DNA of 64,000 bases from Muntiacus reevesi (Eukaryota; Chordata; Mammalia; Artiodactyla; Cervidae). A program made the translations under genes and the position numbers. Positions within the stretch are counted from its first letter, which is position 1; every line of letters starts with the position of its first letter. The stretch lies in NCBI RefSeq assembly GCF_963930625.1, contig NC_089249.1, positions 222,830,123 to 222,894,122 of the forward strand, read 5' to 3'. Below are positions 10,074 through 20,794 of this stretch, one piece after another. Under the pieces are notes generated by a model. It saw only the letters and a program-made list of their open reading frames with translations, was not told where the DNA came from and did not search any database.

Positions 10074-10536
10074 TGTTGCAGGAAGGGGGACCCCTGAAAT
10101 GGGGCTCTTGTCTAACACTCGGAAATGAATTGTCCGAGGAGACACATGTGCTGACAAGCAAGAGATTTTATTGGGAAAGGGCGCCCAGGTGGAGAGCAGT
10201 AGGGTAAGGGAATCCAGGAGAACAGCTCTGGCTTGCAGTCTCGGGTTTTATGGTGATAGGGTTAGTTTCCAGGTTGTCCTTAGCCAATCATTTTGACTCA
10301 GAGTCCTTCCTGGTGGTGCAGGCCTTGTTCAGCCAAGATGGATGCCAGAGAGGATTCTGGGAGGTGGTGGGGCAGGTGGTGTCTCCTTTTGACCTTTCCC
10401 AAACTCTTCTGGTTGGTGGAGGCTTATTAGTTCCCTGTTCCCTACCAGGACCTGCTGTCCTAAAATAACTCATGCAAATGGTTACTATGGTGCCTGGCCA
10501 GGGTGGGCGGGTTCAATCAGTGTGATTCCCCTAACA
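10074..10536 (-). mobile_element. 5' LTR of the provirus (BTLTR1-like)
   Basis: A 463-bp LTR with TG...CA ends, a minus-strand TATA-like ATAAAA (complement of 10246-10251) and AATAAA (complement of 10167-10172). It shares the U3 deletion with the 4750 LTR. It has lost a few bases near its left end relative to the others. The right flank ACAT pairs with ATAT left of the other LTR. Confidence 0.85.
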
Positions 10537-11753
10537 ACATCACATCAATCTGTGACCAAGTTGCAAGCCTGGTTTCCTGTTAATGCTATTTGTTTCATTG
10601 TGTAAAACATGGAATGTAGCTAAGCTGGGGCTTGGTTGGCCAGGCCCCCTTCAGGGTCTCAACAATCTTAAGATTCCTCCCCAATTTTATCTAAGGTGCT
10701 GGAAGTCTTGCGCTCACAGCAGGCAGTGACTCAGAGTCATTCCCAGTCAGGGCAGTGTCCAGGCAGGTTAGAAGCAAAGTCAGAGTCTGCTCTGCTTTGT
10801 CTCTGGAGCCTAAACAAGACTATTCTTTTAATTTTCCTAACATACTGTTACCAACAAAACAGTTTATTATGAGAGCACTCTAGATTTAATAATTTGTTAG
10901 TTTCTCTAATTTTCAACGGATCCATCCTTTGGCCACCAGTAAATGATATCTCCACAGAGATGCGAATGGTTAAGAATGCAAAAAGATCTCTTAAAGGCCT
11001 AACTCATGCACACACACACACACACACAATAGAACGACCTAGGAAGGTCAGATACATCTCAAAGACACAGAGAAATCTGAGCTTCCTCCTAGAAGCCCTT
11101 ATTTAAGGTTTTTACCAAGTCAGCTTTTAATTTTTAACTACATATGCATTAAAGAGCTCCCTCAACATTTAGGGCGAGATTTAATTTCTCCAGTTAACTA
11201 TGTATTTGCAAGTATGAGCTCCATTCCTTATGTCTTTCTACAATGGAGCCACCTTGGTGTCTTCCAATGGAGCCCTGGTTATTTCTAGATACTGAACACC
11301 ATCCAATATCTAGACCTTGAGTGGATACATCTCCAGGTGTCTTTCAACCAGGCCTTTCCTCCAGTACGTTAATGGGAGAGGGCAGGTATTTGCTATGCCC
11401 CATCAAATAAAAAATTCAAAATCTCAACGAGTATGGGAGATTCCAGAACCAGGAAAGACTTACTCAAATCTGTCCTGAACTCCTAAGGAAGTGGATGGAC
11501 ACAAGGGGCCTCTGCTGGTACTATGACTACAGTTTCTCAAAGAGTTCAGGTGGAGGAACTAAAAAAATACATGCAACCTGAAAGTAGAGAGTTATTTTAT
11601 TTCATAGGAATGTTTAGAACTCCGAGCCTGAGAGACAGCATCCTGGTAGCTCTGAGAAAACTGCTCCAAGGAGGCAGGAGGGAAAGTCAGGCTATGTATG
11701 TTTGCAACAAAGGGAGCAGGCAGTCTGAACATCAAAGATCAGGTATCAAGTTA
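10537..11753. other. unassigned flank of provirus with (CA)10
   Basis: About 1.2 kb without a recognised gene or repeat family. Holds a perfect (CA)10 run at 11009-11028. Part of it (10600-10960) has a GC-rich then AT-rich texture that could be another old ERV piece, but I cannot assign it. Confidence 0.4.
11009..11028. repeat. (CA)10 microsatellite
   Basis: A perfect dinucleotide repeat of 20 bp, probably length-variable between individuals. Confidence 0.95.
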
Positions 11754-11930
11754 AGGATGCTGAAGCTGAAACTCCAGTATTTTGTTCATCTGATGCAAAC
11801 AGCTGACTCATTGGAAAACTCCCTGATGTTGGGAAAGATTGATGGCAGAAGGAGAAGAGGGTATCAGAGGATGAGATGGCTGGATGGCATGCATCACTGA
11901 TGCAATGGACTTGAACTTGGGCGAACTTCG
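11754..11930 (+). mobile_element. BovB fragment, both ends eroded
   Basis: It encodes the C-terminal BovB region in one short frame (LKLKLQYFVHLM, then GRRRRGYQRMRWLDG). It lacks the normal 3' tail, which fades after about 11900. It is probably an old copy or was truncated by deletion. Confidence 0.85.
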
Positions 11931-13289
11931 AGTGGATCACAGTTTTGGGAGCCCTCATTCACATTGGGAGGCCAAAAATTGCTGGTAGCTGTGACATTTC
12001 CTATTTATTGATATGGCAGGAGATATTTTCATTTCATACAGGTCACAGGCCTGACTGCACTGTTAGCTTTTGCTCCTGCTTCTCTTTCCTCCCCTACCCA
12101 CAACTGCTCCACACACATTACAAAGGAAGGTCTTTATTGGAGTGTATGGTATCCAGTGTCAGGGGCCAGGTCCTTTTGAGGTCCATCCTTCCAGGCCTAT
12201 GACCTCAGATGGTGAAGTCTCTTGTGGCCACATCTAGAGAAGCTGGCAGGAGCTTGGAGGTGTGGAGAAGGCTGTCTCCTGGAAGGTGAAGGTGAACTCT
12301 AGACAAGAGATGAATTGACGCTATGCAGGAATGGGACAAGGGCAGGGGCGGAGGCAAGAGCCCGCAGTTATTGTGATGAAAAAGACCTTCAGGTAAAGTT
12401 TCATCTGTGGCCCTGCAGAGCTTTCAACCTGAGCCCAGGATCTCTGGTGTGTTAAGGATAGGAGTGACCCTGCGGCAGCTCATGCCTCAGGAATGAGGGA
12501 GGCCTCCTGGGCTGACTGGGGAGAGGCCCATCTGGTGGACACCTGCCTCTGTCTCATCTCTATCTAGAGTTACAGGACAAAATAGGGATGCCCAGTTAAA
12601 TTAGAATTTCAGATGAACATCAAATACTTTTTAACAGAAGTCCCATAGTTTGGGGCTTCTTGATTTACCTTGATCTGAGCCCGGAGGCTTCCTAGAACCT
12701 GGGCATCACATTGGGAAGGCAGTAAGTCAAGCCTCCCTTCAACTCCAAACACACTCTAAGATAGTCCCAGCAAAAAGCCAAGCCTTTGTCAGACTCATCC
12801 CACTTGGTCTTGCTCGTCAAGTGCAAGTGTGAACTAAGCAAAGTGTCTACATCCTCCTTCTCTGGCTTTTTAGGAGATGCAAGTTCAGTCTCACAGGCTC
12901 TGCTGGACACTGAGATGAATGAGAGGAGTGCCTGCCTCCCAGCAGGTCCCAGTCCGTGCACGGAGGTGGAGCAAGGGCCCCGGAAATAGGAGTTTGAGCA
13001 AGCTGGGAGTCATATATACTGCGTGTTAGGGGCTGGGTTAGAAGGACGAACTGGAAGGGTGAGGTGGGTGAGGGGGCCATGCAGGAGATGACCAGAGGCT
13101 GAGGGGGAACAGTCTGATGGTTACAGAGGGAGAGGTGTGAATCCTGCAAGATCACAGGGACCCTCCCTCCCAGGCATTGCCTCAGTGCTGTTTGCCTCCC
13201 GGGGTTCTGAAAAAGCTGAAGGACAAGCAGCAAGTTTCTGGGCTATAAAACAAACTTTGGGAAGCAAGTGTCATGGAGGAGATAACCTC
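11931..13289. other. unassigned unique-looking sequence
   Basis: About 1.36 kb with moderate GC. ORFs on both strands (for example 12847-13233 minus) lack homology I can recognise, splice context or codon bias. The stretch near 12563-12650 resembles an old interspersed repeat, but I could not name it. Confidence 0.45.
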
Positions 13290-13800
13290 TAGGTATTGTC
13301 ACAAAGTTCATGTTACCCTTTGACTAGCCTCATTTATTTTTGGCAGAAGGTTAAAAACTATACAAATAATTTTAATGGCTATAATTATGTTCTCATCACA
13401 AGAAATGTGACACACTTCCATAATTACTCAAAAATGATCATTGTGTGAACAGCTATTAATTAGTGAATAGCTTTGGAAGAAAATTTTCAATAGATTTGGG
13501 AAGCATTGTTAATAACCCATTATGTTATGTCTGGGGGTCAAATCACCATGTTGTGTCAAAGCATAGATTTATGACTCCATTTTTAATCATTTCAAAATAA
13601 TTAAGAATGCACTGTGCATCTGACTGGGCAGATCTGAGACACGAAAGCCATATATCTGCATTAGGAAGGGAACGGATCATTTCCGGCCAAAATGGATATC
13701 AAAGCTCTTTGAACATTCATTTGGCAAGAGCATGCACTTTTTATAGCTTCTTGAAAAGTATTAGTGATTTTAGATAAATAGCATTCAGCTTTTCTTTCCC
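13290..13800. other. AT-rich unique segment, possible conserved non-coding DNA
   Basis: This stretch has no recognisable repeat and no ORF. It contains several TAATTA/ATTAAT-type homeodomain-like words (for example near 13430-13460). The composition is only suggestive; conservation cannot be seen from one sequence. Confidence 0.3.
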
Positions 13801-14072
13801 TCTCCCCAAGACCACCTCCTGAGCCAGGAGAGGAAAATCATACACTGTCAGGAACTTCTGATGTTTGACTTGGAATTCTGGGGCGTCCAGCCATATGTTG
13901 TTGCTAGTAGACCGGGGGTATTTCTACCCTACTCTTTACTTTTCTCCAGAGAGGGTGAGATGGAAGCAGCTTTATCCTTCCCTCTGAGGGGATACCCTCC
14001 TGCTTTGAGGGATGGAGTGCTGGAGCCACTTTTAGGCCAGTACCCTTCCTGTCTTACTGGAACCTGCAATAT
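13801..14072. other. unassigned sequence
   Basis: About 270 bp. The 74-codon ORF at 13861 has no recognised domain and is probably chance. Confidence 0.4.
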
Positions 14073-14817
14073 TGGCAGAAAGTGAAGAGGAACTAAAAAG
14101 CCTCTTGATGAAAGTGAAAGAGGAGAGTGAAAAAGTTGGCTTAAAGCTCAACATTTAGAAAACTAAGATCATGGCATCTGGTCCCATCACTTCATGGAAA
14201 ATAGATGGGGTAACAGTGGAAGCAGTGTCAGACTTTGTTTTTTTGGGCTCCAAAATTACTGTGGATGGTGATTGCAGCCATGAAATTAAAAGACACTTAC
14301 TCCTTGGAAGGAGAGTTATGACCAACCTAGACAGCATATTAAAAAGCAGAGACATTACTTTGCTAACAAACGTCCATCTGGTGAAGGCTATGATTTTTCC
14401 AGTGGTCATGTATGGATGTGAGAGTTGGACTGTGAAGAAAGCTGATTGCTGAAGAATTAATGCCTTTGGACTGTGGTGTTGGAGACTCTTGAGAGTCCCT
14501 TGGACTGCAAGAAGATCCAACCAGTCCATCCTAAAGGAGGTCAGTCCTGGGTGTTCACTGGTAGGACTGATGCTGAAGCTGAAACTCCAATACTTTGGTC
14601 ACCTCATGCAAAGAGTTGACTCTTTGGAAAAGACCCTGATGCTGGGAGGGATTGGGGGCAGGAGGAGAAGGGGACAACAGAGGATGAGATGGCTGGATGG
14701 CATCACCGACTCGATGGGCATGAGTTTGAGTAAACTCCGGGAGTTTGTGATGGACAGGAAGGCCTGGCATGCTGCGATTAATGGGGTCACAGAGTCGGAC
14801 ACGACTGAGCAACTGAC
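14073..14817 (+). mobile_element. 5'-truncated BovB, RT C-terminal part
   Basis: A 745-bp BovB 3' end that begins just after the YADD codons and ends in the 'acacgactgagcaactga' tail. Two frame pieces (14171-14452 with KTKIMASGP-like start and GCESWTVKKA end; 14489-14817) cover the C-terminal region. It is fairly well preserved but lacks the RT active site and the endonuclease. Confidence 0.93.
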
Positions 14818-14948
14818 CTTTGAGCCTTTGGGAGCAGCCCCATCTCCTGGATTTCCCTGCAGTCCTTCCTGGACTGCAGCTTACTGCAGCTGATGCTTAC
14901 TCAGTCTCTGTGTGCTGGGTCCTGTACAGGACCCTTTGTGTTTGTGCA

Positions 14949-15152
14949 GAGTTGCTTCAGTCATGTCTGACTCTGCATGGACTGTAATTCTCCAAGCTCC
15001 TTTCTCCATGGGATTCTCCAGGCAAGAATACTGGAGTGGGTTACCATGCCCTACTCCAGGGGATCCTCCTGACCCAGGGATCTAACCTGTATCTCTTGTG
15101 TCTCCTGCATTGGCAGCCAGGTTCTTTACCACTAGTGCTAGCTGGGAAGCCC
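14949..15152 (-). mobile_element. Bov-tA SINE
   Basis: Minus-strand Bov-tA: the Bov-A body comes first in plus coordinates, and the tRNA-like head ends at 'gctgggaagccc' near 15152. The 130 bp before it (14818-14948) are unassigned. Confidence 0.9.
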
Positions 15153-15939
15153 ACTTTATCTCAGACCTGGGGAAGTTACTGTCAATCCTTGTCTTACCAG
15201 GGAACTGATGCTCAGAGAAGTGAGGGGATCACACAGAATAATTTATCTTGGGAGGAATCCCAAGGCTTGGAGGGACTCGTTAGGTCCAATTTTTGACTCC
15301 TTAGGTGACTGACCCATGTCACCAAAGGGATTATCCTTTGGTTATCCAGTGTAGGGTCACCACCTCTTGTGGAGTGGTACTTACTACCAAATGATCTGTC
15401 CCATTCAGCATGATTAATGAGTGTATATACTCATTGTTTAAATCCAAAATGAGTATAAAGCACAAGATGATAGCTTCCCCATGCCACTCTACCTCTGTTC
15501 ATCAGAGGGAATCACTGTTAGGACTTGAGTGTGTATCATTCCAAATATCTTCTTATGCATGTATAAAAATGTATTTTTTAATATGTAAGATCATATATAC
15601 CACTCTGATAGGCTTCTCACTCAACCATAAACTGTGGATATGTCTTCAGATACAAATATGCACCTACTTCTTTTATTGATCTATCATCTACCAGCTCTCA
15701 CCTATCAGTTCTCTTTCTATCCATCTGTCTGTATTTATCTAGTTGGTTCTACCTTCAAAATACCACCTTCAAAGTAGATTCGACCATTTCTTAGCACTTC
15801 TGTCTTCCTGTCTCTTAGTTGGATTGTGATCACAGCCTCCTATCCGGAACCCCTGCTTCCACTCTAGCTCTGCCCCAGAGGCAATTCTGAACCCAGAAGT
15901 CAGTGAGTGCCTTTCAAAATGCAAGTTGGGATGCATTAC
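15153..15939. other. unassigned sequence
   Basis: About 790 bp without a recognised gene. The AT-rich stretch around 15400-15660 has the look of an old retroposon 3' UTR but cannot be assigned safely. Confidence 0.4.
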
Positions 15940-16262
15940 TTCTTCGCTCAAAATGCCCCCATTGGAGTAAAAGCCATAGTCCATCCATGGCCTTGGAGGC
16001 TCTCTGCAGTTTGCCTCCTGCTGCCCTCAAGGTCCATTTCTCAGGTTTCCCCTCCCACCACTCTCCCCTGGTTTGCTCTGCTCCTGCTGTGCTGGTCTCC
16101 CTGCTGTTCTTTGAACTTGGCAAGCATGCTGCTGCCTCTAGGCCTTTGGGTTTACTGTTTGTGCTGCTTGGAATGTTCTTCCCCGAAAGCCATGCGGCTC
16201 CTTCTCTTCCTTTCAAATTTGCTTTCAAATGTAGCAAAGGCCTTCCTGACCACCCCTCTATA
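15940..16262 (-). repeat. L2 LINE fragment
   Basis: The plus text carries the familiar reverse-complement signature of the L2 3' region ('gcttggaatgttcttcccc' followed by 'aaaggccttcctgacc'). The 121-codon ORF at 15903-16268 lies over this old repeat and is rejected as a gene. Confidence 0.7.
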
Positions 16263-16957
16263 GATTGATATAATTTTGTAAGGTGGTTTTAAAAAACCAT
16301 GTGCACAACACCCCAAATATAAGTCAGCATTATAGTTACGAGTAAAAGCATTCAGATTTACACAAGGAAAAAGACAAATCTGTTGAATTGGTCTTTCTGT
16401 TCATGAGCCTGTACTGCAGTGCTGGATTGGGCAAAGAAGGGATGGTGGATCAGAGGTCCAAGGCTGGTCGCAGAATGTCCAGAGAGGTAGGAGGCTAACA
16501 AACATGTTGGGAAGAAGAGGGGTGTGGTCAGATGTAACATTTGAATGAATGATCGTAACAGGAGAGTACTGTTGGTAGATAAGGTCCAAGATGTGACTCT
16601 GGGTGGCTGAGATGGAGTGGAGGAGGAGGGCCCTAGAACAAAGTGGTCTAAGAAGTGGAGGTCAGGGTGAAGGGTGGGTTATCCATGCAGATACTGGCCA
16701 CCCAGGAAGGGGGAAGGAGCAGAGGTAAAGGAGAAGGTAGGTGCCAGGGGCCCAAGGGTTAGATGAATGAGTTGCCAATCATAGGGTGATGCAAGGAGGC
16801 AGCTATTGAAGGTGGGGAAGTATTGGAGTGATAGCAGAGAGAGAAAAAACTCCACTTCCCATCCCCGAGGGACTGGGGAAGTGGCATCCTTCATGGAAAG
16901 CCAGGTTTCAGACTTTTGAATAGAGGCTAATGACACGGAATTTTTAAATTATGGAGC
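16263..16957. other. unassigned sequence
   Basis: About 700 bp. The purine-rich plus strand (16430-16850) gives open frames on the minus strand through low stop density. No family or domain was recognised. Confidence 0.4.
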
Positions 16958-16969
16958 TGTAGTTCTAGT

Positions 16970-17523
16970 GGCTTCCTTAGTAGCTCAGCTGGTAAAGAAT
17001 CCACTCGCAATGCAAGTGACCCTGGTTTGATTCCTGGGTTGGGAAGATCCACTGGAGAAGGGATAGGCTACCCTCTCCAGTATTCTTGGGCTTCCCTGAT
17101 GGCTCAGGTGGTAAAGAACCCACCTGCAATGGGGGAGGCCTAGGTCAGGAAGATCCCCTGGAGAAGGGATAGGCTACCCACTCCAGTATTCTTGGGCTTC
17201 CCTGATGGCTCAGGTGGTAAAGAACCCACCTGCAATGGGGGAGGCCTGGGTCAGGAAGATCCCCTGGAGAAGGGATAGGCTACCCACTCCAGTATTCTTG
17301 GGCTTCCCTGATGGCTCAGGTGGTAAAGAACCCACCTGCAATGGGGGAGGCCTGGGTCAGGAAGATCCCCTGGAGAAGGGATAGGCTACCCACTCCAGTA
17401 TTCTTGGGCTTCCCTGATGGCTCAGCTGGTAAAGAACCCACCTGCAATGGGGGAGGCCTGAGTTGGGAAGATCCCCTGGAGAAGGGAACAGCTACCCACT
17501 CCAGTATTCTGGCCTGGAGAATC
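16970..17523 (+). repeat. tandem array of Bov-tA heads, 106-bp period
   Basis: Five head units start at 16970, 17089, 17195, 17301 and 17407. The three central units are each 106 bp: units 3 and 4 are identical and unit 2 differs at one base. Units 1 and 5 are more diverged. Each carries the tRNA A/B-box region plus the first part of the Bov-A body, ending 'ccagtattcttg'. The homogeneity of the central units indicates recent expansion and probable copy-number variation. Confidence 0.93.
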
Positions 17524-17613
17524 TCATCTCGGGACTGTGGCTGTTGTGGGGGAAGTTGCGACATGATGCCAGCCATGAATCACAGTGCAAGAACTGCTTG
17601 TGATTGCTTTATA
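17524..17613 (+). repeat. unidentified duplicated module, copy 1
   Basis: About 90 bp matching 18278-18372 ('gatgccagccatgaatcaca' is identical in both). It forms the 3' end of the composite insertion. Family unknown. Confidence 0.7.
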
Positions 17614-17624
17614 TGTAGTTCTAG

Positions 17625-18277
17625 AAGGCCTAGTGGAAATATTAACATTCTTAATCGAAAAATCTAGATATTCTTAATAATAAAGTATATTTCTAGCATT
17701 TATACTTATTTCCCTTCACAGTTTACCAATCTATGTATAATTAACAATTGTTTGAGGCCAAATAAATGGCTGCTTTCTTTTCATACACTTAATGATCCCT
17801 CCCTTGTCTTAGCTGGTGTGTCACCTCCCAAGTTGGAATGAGAAATAACTTTGGTTGTATTTGCCTCCCCTCTTTCCATAACCTTATATACGAGTCTGTG
17901 AGCCCAGTGGGACAGTTTCTGGCTAGATTCCTCCTGCCCTGCCATACTCTGAACAGCAGACAGAGCCTTGACACGGACATTAACACCATCAAGGAGACAC
18001 TAAGACAGGATGAGGGGCCACCTTCCATGGTTTCTTGGCTGTGGGCATCAATGAGACTCCCAGAGGGAGTCGTCTGAGTGCAACAGACCTTGTCTTTATT
18101 CCAGGTTCTGGGCAAATTCAGATTACATGAGAAAGAGCCTAGAAAATTATCCAGCAGGTTTCCTGGTGCACGGTGGGTTTTTCCTGTGTTGTTAGTCAAA
18201 AGGCATCTTGGCGGTAACAGGGTGTCCAGGTGGTTGTTCAGCATCTGTGTTGCGGAATGCTATAGGCTGTGGCCCCA
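17625..18277. other. unassigned sequence between the two modules
   Basis: About 650 bp. The frames seen (for example 17789-18244 minus, 151 codons) show no recognised domain. The stretch from about 18080 to 18372 might be one older repeat (LTR-like) whose end is the duplicated module, but its limits are unclear. Confidence 0.4.
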
Positions 18278-18372
18278 TCTCTCAGGACCGTGGCTGTCGT
18301 GGAGGAAGTTGCTGATGCCAGCCATGAATCACAGTGCAAAAACTGCTCGTAATTGCCTTATATGTGTTTTTA
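18278..18372 (+). repeat. unidentified duplicated module, copy 2
   Basis: The second copy of the module found at the 3' end of the SINE array, here without SINE heads. It shares the 'ccagccatgaatcacagtgc' core and a 'cttatatgt' end. Confidence 0.7.
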
Positions 18373-18897
18373 CTTCTCAAATTTAAAACCATTCACTGCT
18401 GGGAACAGATGTTAAATTCAGGACGCTTGTCAATTGTTGGCGCTATACGCAAAAAAGATGCTTAAAATTAGAAGCCTGATTGAATTTTAAGTACAGTGAT
18501 CACAGTGGTTGGAACTAAAATAATTGAAATGGTAAACAGCTTATTGCAGGAGATTGGAGGAAGGAGGAGAGACTGAACTTAAACTTGAAAATCTGTGATG
18601 CAGAGTTATAACAGGAATTCTACAGTGGTTGTTAATTAATACTTAATTGTAATAGAAACTCTCTAGCAGGGATTAAGGAACATTAATACCAAATACATTT
18701 ATCCTTAGGTAATTGCAAGAGAAGCCATGCGGATTCAGTAATAATAGTGAGAATAGTAACCATCGGGCATTGGCATCTGCTATATGTCAGATACTAGACT
18801 TGAACCTTTATATATCTGGTTAATGTCTAGACTGTTGATTATTCCCTGGGGCTAGGAAGAACTGGCAATTTAAGTGATCTCCTGCTTTGGCCAATTA
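18373..18897. other. unassigned sequence with possible MIR piece
   Basis: About 525 bp. Near 18765-18850 the text resembles the reverse complement of a MIR 3' part ('ctgctatatgtcagatacta'). The rest is unassigned. Confidence 0.4.
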
Positions 18898-19100
18898 AAA
18901 AAACTGTGGTAAAACTATGTAACACAAAACTTCCGATTTTAACCTTTTTTATGTATACAACTTAGTGACATTATATACATTCATAATGTTGTACAATCAC
19001 ATTCCATTTCTAGCACTTTTCCATCAGCCTGAACAGAAACTCTGTTATCTCTCTTCCCTAGCCCCTGATAAGCTCTACTCTTTGTCTCCTTGAATTTACC
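18898..19100. repeat. old L1 (L1M-type) 3' UTR fragment
   Basis: It has the widespread mammalian pattern of 'ttttaacc', then a 'tacattcataatgttgtaca' word, then 'agaaactctgtta'. This pattern is known from old L1 3' UTRs. The strand is left open. Confidence 0.55.
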
Positions 19101-19610
19101 TTGGTCCACTGTGATAAGGCTGACATCACTTCTAACTCACCCTCAACCCCCAAATAATAAGGCCTGCTAGCCTCATCGTGGTGGTGACCCCCTTACGAAA
19201 TGTATGGCTAGACAGGCTGGCTCGAGGCACGTCAGGACCCACGGGAGCATCACAAGGAGGGTGTGCTCAGAGGAGGCTGGGTCTGGGCTGCTGAGCCGTG
19301 GTGGACCTGCCTCCCCTGCACAGGCCCCGGGTTGGCTCCCTGCCCTGCTCTTCATCCTGCGGGAGCTTGCAGGGAGCACATGCTGTAAGCCAGCTGCAGC
19401 AGCTTTCAGTTCTTTGACCATATTGGTCCTTTGTTTAGGGACACAGCCCCCTGCCCTTCCCCCCACTGGCTTCTCTGCTTTGCCACAGTAACCTCTCATT
19501 CTCAAGCCTCAACTTAGAGGTTCCTCCAGGGAGCTTTCCCTGATTCTGCCGTGACATACACCCTCTGCCAGGAATGGTGACCACCTGTTCTTCCAGAGGA
19601 TCCTGCAAGT
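19101..19610. other. unassigned GC-richer segment
   Basis: About 510 bp, GC-richer than its neighbours, with overlapping open frames on both strands (19173-19505 minus, 19204-19491 plus). No domain, splice pattern or CpG island strong enough to call an exon. Confidence 0.4.
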
Positions 19611-19621
19611 CCTGTGTCACA

Positions 19622-19841
19622 GTTCATTTTTTTTTTTTTTTTAACTTGCTTATTTTTGGCTGCATCAGGTTTTAGTTGTGGCTCATGGAATCTTTCATTG
19701 CAGGCGAACAGTTCAGTAGTTGCAGCGTGGGCATTTAGTTGCCCTGCGGCATGTGGGATTTTAGTTCCCTGACCAGGGATTGAACTCACATCCCCTGCAT
19801 TGGAAAGTGAATTCTTAAACACTGGACCACCAGGGAAGTCC
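19622..19841 (-). mobile_element. CHR-type tRNA SINE with TSD
   Basis: An artiodactyl tRNA-Glu SINE on the minus strand. The A tail appears as a T run at 19627-19642 and the tRNA-like head ends at 'accaccagggaagtccc'. Target copies are CCTGTGTCACA (19611-19621) and CCTGTATCACA (19842-19852), with one mismatch. Confidence 0.88.
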
Positions 19842-19852
19842 CCTGTATCACA

Positions 19853-20794
19853 AGCTGGTCACACTGGGCTGTCAGTGTGTTCACTTGATGAGCTGCCTTG
19901 CTGGCTGGTGGCCTGTGTGAGGGCAGGCCCCTCAGGGCTGCAGCAGCAGCCTCAGCATTGTGCTCAGTGCTGGGATGAATCACCTTCACAGCTTCCGGTC
20001 TCTGGGGAGAATCACAGTGTGTAGCCCCTTTGCTGCCTCCTTCATGGTCATCGGCTCTGAGTTTCTGCTGGTTCCTGTGCTCCAAGGGCTGTCCAAGGGC
20101 ACAGACTACTGTGAATCAGTGTGTGTGGAGGGAGGGTGGAAAAATGCTAGAAACAAGGGATCATAGTTGGGCCTCAGCTGGTGAAGTGCCCCACCCAGGA
20201 ATCCGCCCTGACCCCCTGAGAGGGGGATATGTTGTATGGAAATAGGTGTGTGTTGAATTTCAAGCAAGTTTAGGGCAGGATTCAGTTTCCCTCTTTCATT
20301 CTGAGATTTGTACCTTGATGGGAATTTCTGACTGCGCTTGAGGGCTTTGTGCTTCACAGGCCTGCTTGTTCTCTATTACCATTGTTGACAGACTATGAAC
20401 CAGGTAGATTCTCATATTCCTAAACTCACAATTGTTCAGTTTGAAATAAAAAAGAGATGCCCTATTTCTGCCTTATTATGGGCTTCGTGTGGTGGTCAAG
20501 ATACTCGTTAACAAAAATCCTGTGTTTCAGGCTTGGATCTTGCATGAGGAGCCCCAGGCAAAGCACCAAGAGAGTGCCAGCTATCCTGGGAAAGCCCTTG
20601 GTGATGTTGCAAGGTCAGAGATCAAGTCTTAAGCCTGTGGGCCTTCATGTGGAAGAAGTGTGGCCAGCAGTGTCCATCAGTTAACAGAGACATGACATCT
20701 AGCTTAGGAAATCACTGCCCTTGTATCTGTTTTCATTTAATGCATCTTTTCACAAGGTGTGTGTGTATAATTTTTTAATTGCTGGGAGACACTT
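19853..20794. other. unassigned unique-looking sequence
   Basis: About 940 bp without a recognised repeat. Short frames in several phases lack any domain signature. Confidence 0.4.

Larger units (their letters stand above)
4750..10536 (-). mobile_element. decayed non-coding provirus with paired BTLTR1-like LTRs
   Basis: The two bounding LTRs (4750-5224 and 10074-10536) are in the same orientation. They share deletions absent from the solo LTR at 1865 (a 59-bp U3 segment and a 3-bp gap). They are flanked by ATAT (4746-4749) and ACAT (10537-10540), consistent with a 4-bp target duplication with one change. A polypurine tract adjoins the left LTR and a leader-like segment adjoins the right LTR, as expected for 3' and 5' LTRs of a minus-strand provirus. 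The interior shows no gag, pol or env similarity that I could see. It holds AT-rich sequence plus later BovB and L1 insertions. It is not a functional virus. Confidence 0.72.
16969..17613 (+). mobile_element. composite retroposon: five SINE heads plus unknown 3' module
   Basis: A 645-bp insertion bounded by perfect 11-bp duplications TGTAGTTCTAG (16958-16968 and 17614-17624). Its 5' part is a tandem array of Bov-tA tRNA-like heads. Its 3' part (about 17524-17613) is not Bov-A body but a module repeated at 18278-18372. The single target duplication around the whole shows that array and module arrived as one unit, or that the array expanded after arrival. There is no poly(A) tail. Confidence 0.8.

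Noticed and set aside
15903..16268. 121-codon frame with hydrophobic segments
   Set aside because: The sequence is an old L2 fragment. A second long frame overlaps it in another phase, there is no splice context, and no domain is recognised.
16970..17523. tRNA gene cluster
   Set aside because: The units carry tRNA-like A and B boxes but are Bov-tA SINE heads. They lack an intact cloverleaf with acceptor stem pairing and are fused to Bov-A body sequence.
16970..17523. CRISPR-like regular repeats
   Set aside because: Units are directly adjacent 106-bp repeats with no unique spacers, in a mammalian genome, and are SINE-derived.
17800..18100. additional LTR based on TATATA and TTTATT words
   Set aside because: On either strand the TATA-like and polyadenylation words are in the wrong order or spacing for a U3-R-U5 LTR, and no TG...CA boundaries or target copies were found.
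17789..18244. 151-codon minus frame
   Set aside because: Longest non-repeat frame, but it has no recognisable domain and irregular composition, and part of it overlaps the possible repeat next to the duplicated module.
19173..19505. 110-codon minus frame and overlapping 95-codon plus frame in a GC-richer segment
   Set aside because: Overlapping frames on both strands are explained by GC content. No known protein motif, no strong CpG island, no splice signals that would make an exon.
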